Positions 7,754 through 15,220 of a stretch of 34,588 bases of DNA are shown in pieces. Under the pieces are notes generated by a model. The model saw only the letters and a list, made by a program, of their open reading frames with translations, was not told where the DNA came from and ran no database searches. Each line of letters opens with the position of its first letter. Position 1 is the first letter of the stretch. Origin of the DNA: an uncultured Bacillota bacterium (GTDB lineage Bacteria > Bacillota > Clostridia > Tissierellales > Tissierellaceae); contig CALGAG010000178.1 of NCBI GenBank assembly GCA_937951995.1, forward strand, positions 1 to 34,588, given 5' to 3'. The position numbers were made by a program, and so were the translations under genes.

Positions 7754-8932
7754 CTAGCCGAAGAACATAAGAAGCATTCCTGCCGCTATTGCTGATCCGA
7801 TTACACCAGCAACGTTTGGTCCCATTGCATGCATCAAGAGGAAGTTCTTTGGATTTGCTTCCTGTCCAACCTTTTGAGCTACCCTGGCAGCCATAGGTAC
7901 CGCAGATACACCTGCTGAACCTATAAGTGGATTTACCTTTCCACCTGAAGTCTTGTACATGATCTTTCCGAATATTACTCCCACTGCTGTTCCGATTGCA
8001 AATGCAACCAGTCCCAGAACAATTATACTCACTGTCTGGAAGTTCATGAAGTTCTCTGCACTTGCAGTTGCTCCAACCGTAACTCCCAGGAATATTGTCA
8101 CTATGTTTATCAGTTCGTTTTGTGCAGTCTTTGAAAGTCTGTCCGTAAGTCCTGTTTCCCTGAACAGGTTTCCTATCATCAAAAGTCCAACCAGCGGCGC
8201 GGCTGATGGTAGTATCAATACTACTAGTACTGTTACCACTATTGGGAATATGATTTTCTCCCTCTTTGATACTGGTCTTAGCTGCTCCATCACTACGGCT
8301 CTCTCTTCTTTTGTGGTCAATGCCCTCATTATTGGAGGCTGTATTATTGGTACCAGGGCCGTGTATGAATATGCCGCCACGGCTATTGGTCCCAGCAGGT
8401 GGGGTGCCAGCTGACTTGTAAGGTACAGGGCTGTTGGTCCGTCCGCTCCTCCAATGATTCCTATGCTTGCCGCTTCTGGTCCTGTGAAGCCAAGTAGGAT
8501 TGCCCCTACGAAGGTTGCAAAAATTCCAAATTGTGCCGCCGCTCCCAGCAGTACTGATTTGGGGTTTGCTATCAGGGGACCGAAGTCTGTCATGGCTCCT
8601 ACTCCCATGAATATCAATGGTGGGTAGATTCCTAGCTTTACTCCTAGATATAAGTAGTATAATAGTCCACCGTTCTCTTTAGTCATGCTTACCAGCTCGC
8701 CAGTTGAGGCGTCTCTGATTATTTCAACTACTGGCTCCTTCATCAGGTTTGCACCTGGCAGGTTTGCCAGCATCATTCCAAAGGCTATCGGCACTAGTAA
8801 CAGTGGCTCAAAGCCCTTTGCTATGGCTAGGTACAGTAGCACAAAGGATATCAACAGCATCACTGCATGGCCGTATTCCATGAGGGCAAATCCTGTGCTG
8901 TACCAAAAGTCTGTAAATATTTCCATTAACAT
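7754..8932 (-). CDS. mmdB: Sodium-pumping methylmalonyl-CoA decarboxylase, beta subunit
   Basis: Membrane subunit (OadB/MmdB/GcdB family) that decarboxylates carboxybiotin and couples this to export of Na+. The 392 residues are strongly hydrophobic, with about nine to eleven membrane segments. The conserved GIIGGADGPTALYLTSQ carries Asp164, equivalent to the essential aspartate of the Klebsiella oxaloacetate decarboxylase beta subunit. A second conserved block is near the end (GSAGVSAVPMAARVAQK, HAMGPNVAGVIGSA). The start is ATG with AAAGGA about nine bases upstream; a second ATG two codons later is possible. Last gene of the operon, 25 bp after mmdC, followed by a strong terminator. Substrate specificity rests on the neighbouring mutase genes, since this subunit is alike in all decarboxylases of the group. 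Confidence 0.93.
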   Translation of the reverse strand: MLMEIFTDFWYSTGFALMEYGHAVMLLISFVLLYLAIAKGFEPLLLVPIAFGMMLANLPGANLMKEPVVEIIRDASTGELVSMTKENGGLLYYLYLGVKLGIYPPLIFMGVGAMTDFGPLIANPKSVLLGAAAQFGIFATFVGAILLGFTGPEAASIGIIGGADGPTALYLTSQLAPHLLGPIAVAAYSYTALVPIIQPPIMRALTTKEERAVVMEQLRPVSKREKIIFPIVVTVLVVLILPSAAPLVGLLMIGNLFRETGLTDRLSKTAQNELINIVTIFLGVTVGATASAENFMNFQTVSIIVLGLVAFAIGTAVGVIFGKIMYKTSGGKVNPLIGSAGVSAVPMAARVAQKVGQEANPKNFLLMHAMGPNVAGVIGSAIAAGMLLMFFG

Positions 8933-8957
8933 CTTCGTTCATCCTTTCTTGAAGGGT

Positions 8958-9353
8958 TTAGTCCAGGATTACCAGTTGATCTCCTGTGTTTACTGCGGCG
9001 CCCTCAGATGTTGCAAGCTTTGATACCACTCCATCCTTAGGTGATGTTATCTCGTTCTCCATCTTCATTGCTTCAAGTATCAGGAGTACGTCGCCTTCTT
9101 TTACTTCCTGCCCTTCTTTTACTAGGACTTTCCAGATGTTTCCTGGCATTGGTGCTTCAACTACTTCCTGGCCTGCTGATGCAGCCACTGGTGCAGCTTC
9201 TGCCTTTGGTGCTGCCTTTGGTGCTGGAGCTGCTGCTGGAGCAGCTGGAGCCGCTTTTGGAGCTGCCTTTGGTGCTGAGGATGCTGGTGAGCCTACTTCC
9301 TCAACTTCTACTTCGTAGCTCTTACCGTTTACGGTTATGTTGAATTTTCTCAT
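8958..9353 (-). CDS. mmdC: Biotin carboxyl carrier subunit of methylmalonyl-CoA decarboxylase
   Basis: Carries carboxyl groups from MmdA to MmdB on a swinging biotin. A short N-terminal region (MRKFNITVNGKSYEVEVEEV) is followed by an Ala/Pro/Lys-rich flexible linker (about 22-60) and a biotinyl-lipoyl domain (about 62-131). The biotinylated residue is Lys97 in LILEAMKMENEI. The 131 residues are typical. ATG is preceded by GGAGGAG. The linker DNA is a run of GCT/GGA-rich near-repeats, which explains the long open frames on the other strand. The gene is 300 bp downstream of mmdD because a repeat element lies between; a candidate promoter at the edge of that element could drive mmdC-mmdB separately. 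Confidence 0.94.
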   Translation of the reverse strand: MRKFNITVNGKSYEVEVEEVGSPASSAPKAAPKAAPAAPAAAPAPKAAPKAEAAPVAASAGQEVVEAPMPGNIWKVLVKEGQEVKEGDVLLILEAMKMENEITSPKDGVVSKLATSEGAAVNTGDQLVILD

Positions 9354-9392
9354 TATTTCTCCTCCGTTTTTAGGTTATTTAATAATTTAAAG

Positions 9393-9627
9393 TTAATATC
9401 TAATATCTAAGATTCTGTGTCAAAAACTATCACTTGATATCTTAATGAACAGTGAATAGTGAACAATGAACAATCCCAATGATTTTGGGTCGAGCTTTTG
9501 GGTCTGAGACCCTTCGACAAGCTCAGGGTGACAGATACTTTCCCAATTATTCATTGCTCTTTTCATTGTGAATTGCCACGTGCCCGGCAATATAAATATC
9601 CAAAATCTTAGATTTTGATATATTTAA
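9393..9627 (-). repeat. MITE/REP-like palindromic element inside the mmd operon
   Basis: This non-coding stretch fills most of the only large gap in the operon. Its ends are imperfect inverted repeats: 9393-9414 against the reverse complement of 9604-9627, sharing the identical core ATCTAAGATT (9405-9414 and 9604-9613). Inside are a second inverted pair (CAATGAACAAT at 9464-9474 against AATTATTCATTG at 9545-9556), the hairpin CCCAA-TGATT-TTGGG (9475-9489), the palindrome GGGTCTGAGACCC (9500-9512) and the imperfect hairpin CCCTTCGACAAGCTCAGGG (9510-9528) followed by TGACA. The last motif resembles dispersed intergenic repeats I recall from several bacterial genomes, which I cannot check here. 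There is no open reading frame of note. The strand is arbitrary. Confidence 0.7.
9395..9423 (-). promoter_or_regulatory. Candidate promoter at the edge of the repeat, facing mmdC
   Basis: Minus strand: perfect TTGACA (9418-9423), 17-bp spacer, GATATT (9395-9400, 4 of 6). It lies about 42 bp upstream of the mmdC ATG, and the -10 box falls in the terminal repeat. The weak -10 keeps this tentative. Confidence 0.4.
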
Positions 9628-9653
9628 TTGATAGGGTATGAATTGTTCTTTGA

Positions 9654-10019
9654 TTACAGTTTTCCCATTAACTGTTCCTGCTTACCCATTTCTCTCCAGA
9701 CTGTGGTAGCCTGTGGGGTTCTTCTTATGCTTCTTATGTTTATCTCTGGTATGTCCACGCCCAGGCTGTTTGCTATGGCAGCTGTTATTACTGCTATTAG
9801 CTCTTCCTGGTCTTCTTCCTGAGTCATATTGACTGCTAGTTCTTTCTCCATTGGCTTTTCTTCTTTAGCTGGTTCTTGCTTTTTTACTTCTTTTTTCTCT
9901 GCGCCAAATGATTTCAGAAAAGTTATGGTCAAGGATATCAGTATAAGCACCACGAATACCACAAGCATGCTTACCACTGTGACTACCAGTGCTTCTCCCA
10001 TCGTTACTTCGTTTCCCAT
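9654..10019 (-). CDS. mmdD: Methylmalonyl-CoA decarboxylase delta subunit (OadG family)
   Basis: Small membrane-anchored assembly subunit that links the carboxyltransferase to the membrane subunit of the Na+ pump. One N-terminal membrane segment (about 8-35, ALVVTVVSMLVVFVVLILIS) is followed by a charged Lys/Glu-rich linker and a conserved C-terminal piece (about 72-121) with EELIAVITAAIANSLG and SIRRTPQATTVWREMGKQ. The 121 residues fit the family, and the order mmdA-mmdD-mmdC-mmdB matches known methylmalonyl-CoA decarboxylases. It is 12 bp after mmdA. Its 3' end abuts the repeat element, so the element did not interrupt the coding sequence. Confidence 0.92.
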   Translation of the reverse strand: MGNEVTMGEALVVTVVSMLVVFVVLILISLTITFLKSFGAEKKEVKKQEPAKEEKPMEKELAVNMTQEEDQEELIAVITAAIANSLGVDIPEINIRSIRRTPQATTVWREMGKQEQLMGKL

Positions 10020-10031
10020 GGTTTATCCTCC

Positions 10032-11576
10032 CTATACTGGCAGGTTGCCGTGTTTTTTACTTGGTCTGGTCTCTCTCTTTGTCTCCAACATGTCGAATGC
10101 GCTTATTAGTCTTGGCCTTGATTGACTTGGCACTATTACATCGTCCACAAATCCTCTTTGTGCTGCTGTGTATGGATTTGCAACTGTGTTTCTGTATTCT
10201 TCTATCTTTTCTGCCCTAGTTGCAACTGGGTCGTCTGAGTCTGCTATTTCATTCTTGAAGATAATGTTTGCTGCCCCGTCTGGTCCCATTACTGCTATCT
10301 CTGCATTTGGCCATGCGAATACCTGGTCTGCTCCAAGGTCCTTTGAACACATTGCAAGGTAAGCTCCTCCGTATGCCTTTCTTACTATCATTGTAACCTT
10401 TGGCACTGTTGCCTCTGAGTAAGCGTATAGCATCTTGGCTCCGTGTCTGATGATTCCTCCGTGCTCCTGGGCTACTCCTGGTAGGAATCCTGGTACGTCA
10501 ACTAGGTTTAGCAGTGGTATGTTGAATGCATCACAGGTTCTGATGAATCTTCCTGCCTTGTCTGATGCGTCTATGTCAAGACATCCTGCCAGGATTTTTG
10601 GCTGGTTTGCAACTACTCCCACTGTCTTTCCGTTTAGTCTGATGTATCCTGTTATTATGTTTTGTGCATACAGCGGCTGAACTTCGAAGAAGTGGTTGCT
10701 GTCTGCTATCATTTCTATTACTTTTTTCATGTCGTATGGCTTGTTTGGATTTTGAGGAACAATCTCGTTTAGCTCTTCATCCACTCTGTTTATGTCATCA
10801 TCCATTTCATATACAGGTGGCTGCTCCAGGTTGTTTGATGGCAAAAAGCTTAAGAGCTCCTTGATTCTGTCTATTGACTCCTGCTCTGTCTTGTCCATGA
10901 AGTGGGCTACTCCACTCTTCTTGTTATGGGTTCCCGCTCCTCCAAGAGCTTCCTGGCTTACCTCTTCACCTGTTACTGACTTTATTACCTGTGGTCCTGT
11001 GATAAACATCATGCTGGTCTTGTCTGTCATGAATATGAAGTCTGTTATTGCCGGTGAATACACAGCTCCACCTGCACTTGGTCCCATTATTGATGATATC
11101 TGGGGAATAACTCCTGAGGATATTGTGTTTCTGTAGAAAATCCTACCGTATCCTGAAAGAGCATCTACTCCCTCCTGGATCCTTGCTCCACCTGAGTCGT
11201 TGAAGCCTACTATGGGTGCACCCATCTTCAGGGCCATGTCCTGGACCTTGTTTATCTTGCTGGCATGCATCTCTCCCAGTGATCCACCTATCACGGTAAA
11301 GTCCTGGGCATATACATATACCAGTCTTCCATCTACTGTACCATAGCCGGTTACTACACCGTCTGCCTCTGCATGAACCTTCTCCATGCCGAAGTTTTTG
11401 GCTCTGTGCTTTACAAAGGCATCCAGCTCAACAAAACTTCCTTCGTCGAACAGGTAGTCGATTCTCTCCCTTGCTGTCATTTTACCTGAGCTATGCTGCT
11501 TCTCTATTCTTTTCTCTCCGCCTCCAAGCTCAATTTTCCTTTTGGCTTCAAGAAGTTCTTGAATCTTATCGCTCAT
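10032..11576 (-). CDS. mmdA: Methylmalonyl-CoA decarboxylase alpha subunit (carboxyltransferase)
   Basis: Moves the carboxyl group from methylmalonyl-CoA to the biotin on MmdC, releasing propionyl-CoA. It is a biotin-dependent acyl-CoA carboxyltransferase with two crotonase-fold halves: FTVIGGSLGEMHASKI and GFNDSGGARIQEGVDALSGYG in the N half, IIRHGAKMLYAYSEATVPKVT and KAYGGAYLAMCSKDLGAD in the C half. The 514 residues fit MmdA and propionyl-CoA carboxylase beta subunits, which cannot be told apart by sequence alone. The adjacent mmdD, mmdC and mmdB and the absence of a biotin carboxylase subunit decide for the decarboxylase. ATG is preceded by GGAGGG. Confidence 0.94.
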   Translation of the reverse strand: MSDKIQELLEAKRKIELGGGEKRIEKQHSSGKMTARERIDYLFDEGSFVELDAFVKHRAKNFGMEKVHAEADGVVTGYGTVDGRLVYVYAQDFTVIGGSLGEMHASKINKVQDMALKMGAPIVGFNDSGGARIQEGVDALSGYGRIFYRNTISSGVIPQISSIMGPSAGGAVYSPAITDFIFMTDKTSMMFITGPQVIKSVTGEEVSQEALGGAGTHNKKSGVAHFMDKTEQESIDRIKELLSFLPSNNLEQPPVYEMDDDINRVDEELNEIVPQNPNKPYDMKKVIEMIADSNHFFEVQPLYAQNIITGYIRLNGKTVGVVANQPKILAGCLDIDASDKAGRFIRTCDAFNIPLLNLVDVPGFLPGVAQEHGGIIRHGAKMLYAYSEATVPKVTMIVRKAYGGAYLAMCSKDLGADQVFAWPNAEIAVMGPDGAANIIFKNEIADSDDPVATRAEKIEEYRNTVANPYTAAQRGFVDDVIVPSQSRPRLISAFDMLETKRETRPSKKHGNLPV

Positions 11577-11595
11577 TTTTACCCTCCTAATGTAC

Positions 11596-11997
11596 TTAAT
11601 CTCTTTCGCTGATCTCTATAAGAACGCCGGATGTTGATTTGGGGTGAAGAAAGGCAATCCTTGCTCCGCCTGCCCCGTATCTAGGCTTCTCATCAATTAA
11701 TCTTACTCCCTTTTCCTGAAGATCCTTGATGGCTTCCTCTATGTTGTCAACCTTGAATGCAATGTGCTGGATCCCTTCGCCCTTTTTTTCAATGAATCTG
11801 GCAATCGGACCATCATCAGTTGTTGACTCAAGAAGCTCCACCTCTGAATCTCCCACAGGTAAAAATGCAACTCTAACCTTCTGCTCCTCTACCTCTTCCT
11901 TGCTTGTACATTTGATCCCCATTACATCTTCGTAGAATTTAAGTGTTTCATCAAGATTCTTCACAGCTATCCCTATGTGATCTATTTTTGTTACCAC
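11596..11997 (-). CDS. mce: Methylmalonyl-CoA epimerase
   Basis: Interconverts (2R)- and (2S)-methylmalonyl-CoA, needed because the mutase makes R and the decarboxylase uses S. VOC-superfamily fold with two repeated beta-alpha-beta-beta-beta units: IDHIGIAVKNLDETLKFYEDVMG and the second unit from GIQHIAFKVDNIEEAI. Metal ligands are expected at His7 and the His of GIQHIAF plus a C-terminal Glu in GVLIEISERD. The 133 residues are typical. The start is GTG with GGAGG seven bases upstream. Between meaB (18 bp) and mmdA (19 bp) in one operon. Confidence 0.95.
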   Translation of the reverse strand: MVTKIDHIGIAVKNLDETLKFYEDVMGIKCTSKEEVEEQKVRVAFLPVGDSEVELLESTTDDGPIARFIEKKGEGIQHIAFKVDNIEEAIKDLQEKGVRLIDEKPRYGAGGARIAFLHPKSTSGVLIEISERD

Positions 11998-12015
11998 GGA
12001 ATTTCCTCCTCTTTT

Positions 12016-12951
12016 CTACTCCCTCATAAGGGAAATTATCTTTTCCTTTGCGGTGTATGGGTCCTGGGTTCTCTTTTCCACCTGATGGGAAAGTTCCTCC
12101 AGAAGGTCCCCTTCAAGCGCTTTTTGCATAATCATCTTCAAAAGCTCTTCCTCCACCAGCTGAACTATCTCAACCTTAAGGTTCCTTCTTCTTCTTTCAT
12201 GAAGTTTTCCAGTCTCCTTTAGGTAGGTCTCGTGAGCCTTGATTTTCTGAAGCAAAATATCAATGTCCTCATTTTTTATGGCAGATACCTTTTCAACGGG
12301 TGGTCTGTAATCACTTTTTTCATTGAGGTCAAGATTCATCTCGATTTCAAGTTTGGTCTTGTCGGCTCCGTCAAGGTCTGACTTGTTGATGGCAAATACA
12401 TCTGCTATCTCCATGATTCCAGCCTTGATTGCCTGTATGTCGTCTCCCATGTTAGGGATCATGACCATGAGCACCGTGTCAGCCATTTTTACAATATCAA
12501 CCTCTGACTGCCCCACTCCCACAGTCTCTATGAAAATATAGTCACATCCATAGATGTCAAGTGCCTTTACCGCTCCCCAGGTGGCCTTTGAAATCCCACC
12601 AAGGTATCCTCTTGTACCCATGCTCCTAATGAAAACATCCTTGTCCAGGGCCAGGTCTGACATTCTTATCCTGTCTCCAAGTATTGCTCCTCCACTGAAG
12701 GGGCTTGTTGGGTCAACAGCCAGGATTCCAACCTTCTTGCCTTCTGCCCTGAGCTCCTTTGTAAGTCTGTCTGTCAGTGTTGATTTTCCACTTCCCGGAG
12801 AACCGGTAACTCCAATTACATAGGCTTGACCGGTTTTGTGATATTGTCTCTTTATTATGTTTACAGCGGTTTCATCGTTGTTCTCCAGGAGGGATATTAG
12901 GCGTGCACAGGCTCTCTTGTCTCCTCGCAACAGCCCTTCTTCAATATTCAA
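12016..12951 (-). CDS. meaB: MeaB-type GTPase, methylmalonyl-CoA mutase chaperone
   Basis: G3E-family P-loop GTPase that guards B12 loading of methylmalonyl-CoA mutase and removes damaged cofactor. Walker A is GVTGSPGSGKST (47-58). The switch segments are DPTSPFSGGAILGDRIRM and the conserved FIETVGVGQSEVDI, and the base-specificity motif is NKSD. The 311 residues fit MeaB/ArgK. The start appears to be TTG with AGGTGGTG about six bases upstream; I see no better start, because Walker A needs the preceding helical region. It lies directly downstream of the small mutase subunit (12 bp), the usual place for this chaperone. The old label lysine-arginine-ornithine kinase should not be used. Confidence 0.95.
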   Translation of the reverse strand: MNIEEGLLRGDKRACARLISLLENNDETAVNIIKRQYHKTGQAYVIGVTGSPGSGKSTLTDRLTKELRAEGKKVGILAVDPTSPFSGGAILGDRIRMSDLALDKDVFIRSMGTRGYLGGISKATWGAVKALDIYGCDYIFIETVGVGQSEVDIVKMADTVLMVMIPNMGDDIQAIKAGIMEIADVFAINKSDLDGADKTKLEIEMNLDLNEKSDYRPPVEKVSAIKNEDIDILLQKIKAHETYLKETGKLHERRRRNLKVEIVQLVEEELLKMIMQKALEGDLLEELSHQVEKRTQDPYTAKEKIISLMRE

Positions 12952-12963
12952 TTAAAACACCAC

Positions 12964-13362
12964 CTATTTCTTCTTAATGTTTTCCTTGATGAAAGCAATA
13001 ACTTCCTTTGTTGGTGTTCCAGGTGTAAATATTCCCTCAACTCCCGACTCCTTAAGTCCAGGTATGTCATCCTCTGGAATTACACCGCCTCCAAGTACAA
13101 GTACATCCTCAATTCCCTCTTCCCTTAGCAATCTTACAACCTTAGGAAAAAGGTGATTGTGGGCTCCTGAAAGGATGCTCATTGCAACTACGTCAACATC
13201 CTCCTGGACTGCAGCAGCCACAATTTGTTCCGGTGTCTGTCTAAGTCCTGTATAAATTACTTCCATACCTGCATCTCTCAAAGCTCTGGCTATAACCTTC
13301 GCGCCCCTGTCGTGTCCGTCCAAACCTGGCTTTGCAACAAGTACTCTAATGGGTTTATCCAT
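12964..13362 (-). CDS. mcmB: Methylmalonyl-CoA mutase small subunit (B12-binding)
   Basis: Stand-alone cobalamin-binding domain (132 residues) that completes the mutase. The signature KPGLDGHDRGAKV contains the lower-ligand His17 of the D-x-H-x-x-G motif; SILSGAHNHLFP and VLGGGVIPEDD complete the B12 cleft. In many bacteria this domain is fused to the catalytic chain, but separate genes are common in archaea and anaerobic Firmicutes. ATG is preceded by GGAGGAAA, 18 bp after mcmA. Confidence 0.95.
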   Translation of the reverse strand: MDKPIRVLVAKPGLDGHDRGAKVIARALRDAGMEVIYTGLRQTPEQIVAAAVQEDVDVVAMSILSGAHNHLFPKVVRLLREEGIEDVLVLGGGVIPEDDIPGLKESGVEGIFTPGTPTKEVIAFIKENIKKK

Positions 13363-13380
13363 TTTATTTCCTCCTCATAA

Positions 13381-15063
13381 CTATAGTATTACAGATTGTT
13401 CATATTCTCCGAAAACTTCTCTCAAAACTCCACAGACTTCTCCCAATGTTGCGTATTCCTTGACTGCTTCGATTATGAACGGCATAAGGTTTTCATCTGT
13501 TTCTGCCTTTGCTTTCAATAGCTCAAGTGCTCCCTGCACCTTATCGTTGTCTCTTGTGCTCTTAAGCTTCTCGATTTTCTTCTTCTGCAGAAGCTCAACA
13601 TGTGGGTCTACCTTTAGAAGCTCCTTCTTTTCAGTCTCTTCAATTCTGAACTTGTTTACCCCAACTACGATTCTTTCCTGGTTTTCAACCTGCATCTGGT
13701 ACTTGTAGGCAGAATTCTGAATCTCCTTCTGGATGAATCCCTTTTCAATGGCCTTTGGTGCTCCGCCAAGGTTGTCTATCTTTTCAATGTAATCCATTGC
13801 TTCCTTTTCAATGTCGTTTGTAAGGCTCTCGATGTAATATGATCCTGCAAGTGGATCCACTGTCTCCGTTACTCCAGACTCGTGTGCCACAATCTGTTGT
13901 GTTCTCAAGGCGATTCTTACTGAGTCCTCTGTTGGAAGAGCCAGTGCCTCGTCCCTTGAGTTGGTGTGTAGTGACTGTGTTCCTCCAAGAACAGCTGCCA
14001 AGGTCTGGATTGCAACCCTTACAATGTTGTTGTCAGGCTGCTGGGCAGTCAATGTTGATCCTGCAGTCTGTGTGTGGAACTTAAGCTGAAGTGACTTTTC
14101 CTTCTTTGCTCCAAATCTTTCCTTCATTATCCTTGCCCATAGTCTTCTTGCGGCCCTATACTTGGAAACCTCCTCAAGAAGGTCATTGTGGGCATTGAAG
14201 AAGAAGGAAAGTCTAGGTGCGAAATCGTCAACATCAAGTCCTGCCTTGATGGCTGCGTCAACATATGCAATTCCATCTGCCAATGTGAATGCCACTTCCT
14301 GAGCCGCTGTTGAACCAGCCTCCCTTATGTGGTATCCACTGATGCTTATGGTATTCCATTGTGGAACCTCCTTTGAGCAGTACTCAAAGATGTTTGTTAT
14401 CAGCCTCATTGATTCCTCAACCGGGAATATATATGTTCCTCTTGCAATATACTCTTTTAGTATGTCATTTTGAATGGTACCTCTTAGTTTGTCTGGAGAT
14501 ACTCCCTGCTTTTCTGCCACTGCAATGTACATTGCAAGTAAAACGCTTGCAGGAGCATTTATTGTCATAGACGTACTTACCTTGTCCAATGGAATTCCAT
14601 CAAACAAAATTTCCATATCCCTTAGTGAGTCAATTGCAACCCCTACTTTTCCAACCTCTCCTTCAGACAGTCCATGATCTGAATCGTAGCCTATCTGTGT
14701 TGGCAGGTCAAAGGCAACACTTAGTCCGGTCTGTCCCTGGTCAAGAAGATACTTGTATCTCTTGTTGGACTCTTCCGCAGTTGCAAATCCCGCATACTGT
14801 CTCATTGTCCAGAATCTTCCCCTGTACATTGTTGGCTGTACACCTCTAGTGTATGGATATTCTCCAGGATAGCCAAGATCCCGTTCATAATCCATTTCTC
14901 CAGTGTTTAGTGGTGTGTAAAGCCTTTCCACCTTCTTGTCTGAACCGGTTGTAAAGGTTTCTTTTCTTTCAGGATGCTTGCCAAGCTGCTTTTCGACTTT
15001 GTTTTCATCCCAGTCCACAAAAGACGACTTAATCTGCTCTAGCTTTTTCTCATCGTACATCAT
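13381..15063 (-). CDS. mcmA: Methylmalonyl-CoA mutase large (catalytic) subunit
   Basis: Radical enzyme that rearranges succinyl-CoA and methylmalonyl-CoA with adenosylcobalamin. The 560 residues cover the TIM-barrel catalytic part without a C-terminal B12 domain, which is the next gene. Motifs: RPTM-like QPTMYRGRFWTMRQYAGF, GLSVAFDLPTQIGYDSDH, STSMTINAPASVLLAMY, ISGYHIREAG, and LGGTQSLHTNSRDEALALP. Isobutyryl-CoA or ethylmalonyl-CoA mutases are related, but the epimerase and decarboxylase in the operon make methylmalonyl-CoA the sound choice. Two ATG codons in a row follow GAGGAGG. First gene of a seven- to eight-gene operon from the promoter at 15099-15128; running towards propionyl-CoA it feeds the Na+ pump. 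Confidence 0.95.
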   Translation of the reverse strand: MMYDEKKLEQIKSSFVDWDENKVEKQLGKHPERKETFTTGSDKKVERLYTPLNTGEMDYERDLGYPGEYPYTRGVQPTMYRGRFWTMRQYAGFATAEESNKRYKYLLDQGQTGLSVAFDLPTQIGYDSDHGLSEGEVGKVGVAIDSLRDMEILFDGIPLDKVSTSMTINAPASVLLAMYIAVAEKQGVSPDKLRGTIQNDILKEYIARGTYIFPVEESMRLITNIFEYCSKEVPQWNTISISGYHIREAGSTAAQEVAFTLADGIAYVDAAIKAGLDVDDFAPRLSFFFNAHNDLLEEVSKYRAARRLWARIMKERFGAKKEKSLQLKFHTQTAGSTLTAQQPDNNIVRVAIQTLAAVLGGTQSLHTNSRDEALALPTEDSVRIALRTQQIVAHESGVTETVDPLAGSYYIESLTNDIEKEAMDYIEKIDNLGGAPKAIEKGFIQKEIQNSAYKYQMQVENQERIVVGVNKFRIEETEKKELLKVDPHVELLQKKKIEKLKSTRDNDKVQGALELLKAKAETDENLMPFIIEAVKEYATLGEVCGVLREVFGEYEQSVIL

Positions 15064-15098
15064 TTTACCTCCTCGTATTGGTACCTTCTCTAACCCCT

Positions 15099-15128
15099 AT
15101 TATAGTAGAAGTTGTTGCAATTTTGCAA
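15099..15128 (-). promoter_or_regulatory. Promoter of the mcm-mmd operon with overlapping palindrome
   Basis: Minus strand: TTGCAA (15123-15128, 4 of 6), 18-bp spacer, TATAAT (15099-15104, perfect), giving a leader of about 30 nt. The -35 is half of the perfect palindrome TTGCAATTTTGCAA (15115-15128), and ATTCAA-N5-TTGAAT lies just upstream (15135-15151). These are plausible operator sites for an unknown regulator. Confidence 0.6.
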
Positions 15129-15193
15129 TATAAAATTCAATTATTTTGAATAATGAATGTAAAATTGCATTTTTATGTCAAGACATGGGAAAA

Positions 15194-15219
15194 GCAGGCC
15201 CCCTAATAAGGGGTCCTGC
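15194..15219 (-). terminator. Terminator after ftsH
   Basis: Minus strand: GCAGG then CCCCT type arms (15219-15215 with 15198-15194, and 15213-15209 with 15204-15200, one mismatch between), four-base loop, then TTTT (15193-15190). It begins right after the ftsH stop codon. Confidence 0.85.
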
Positions 15220-15220
15220 A

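Noticed and set aside
8986..9343. Long plus-strand reading frames opposite mmdC
   Set aside because: They are produced by the repetitive Ala/Pro-rich linker codons on the coding strand; no ribosome site or family resemblance.
9510..9533. CCCTTCGACAAGCTCAGGGTGACA as a rho-independent terminator of mmdD
   Set aside because: The stem is imperfect and no T run follows on either strand; it fits better as part of the palindromic repeat.
10032..11576. mmdA as a propionyl-CoA carboxylase beta subunit or part of an oxaloacetate decarboxylase
   Set aside because: No biotin carboxylase subunit is present, the alpha subunit is not of the pyruvate-carboxyltransferase type, and mutase and epimerase share the operon.
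15153..15181. TTGACA at 15176-15181 as the main promoter of the mcm operon
   Set aside because: No acceptable -10 lies 16-18 bp away; the TATAAT at 15099-15104 with TTGCAA is better.
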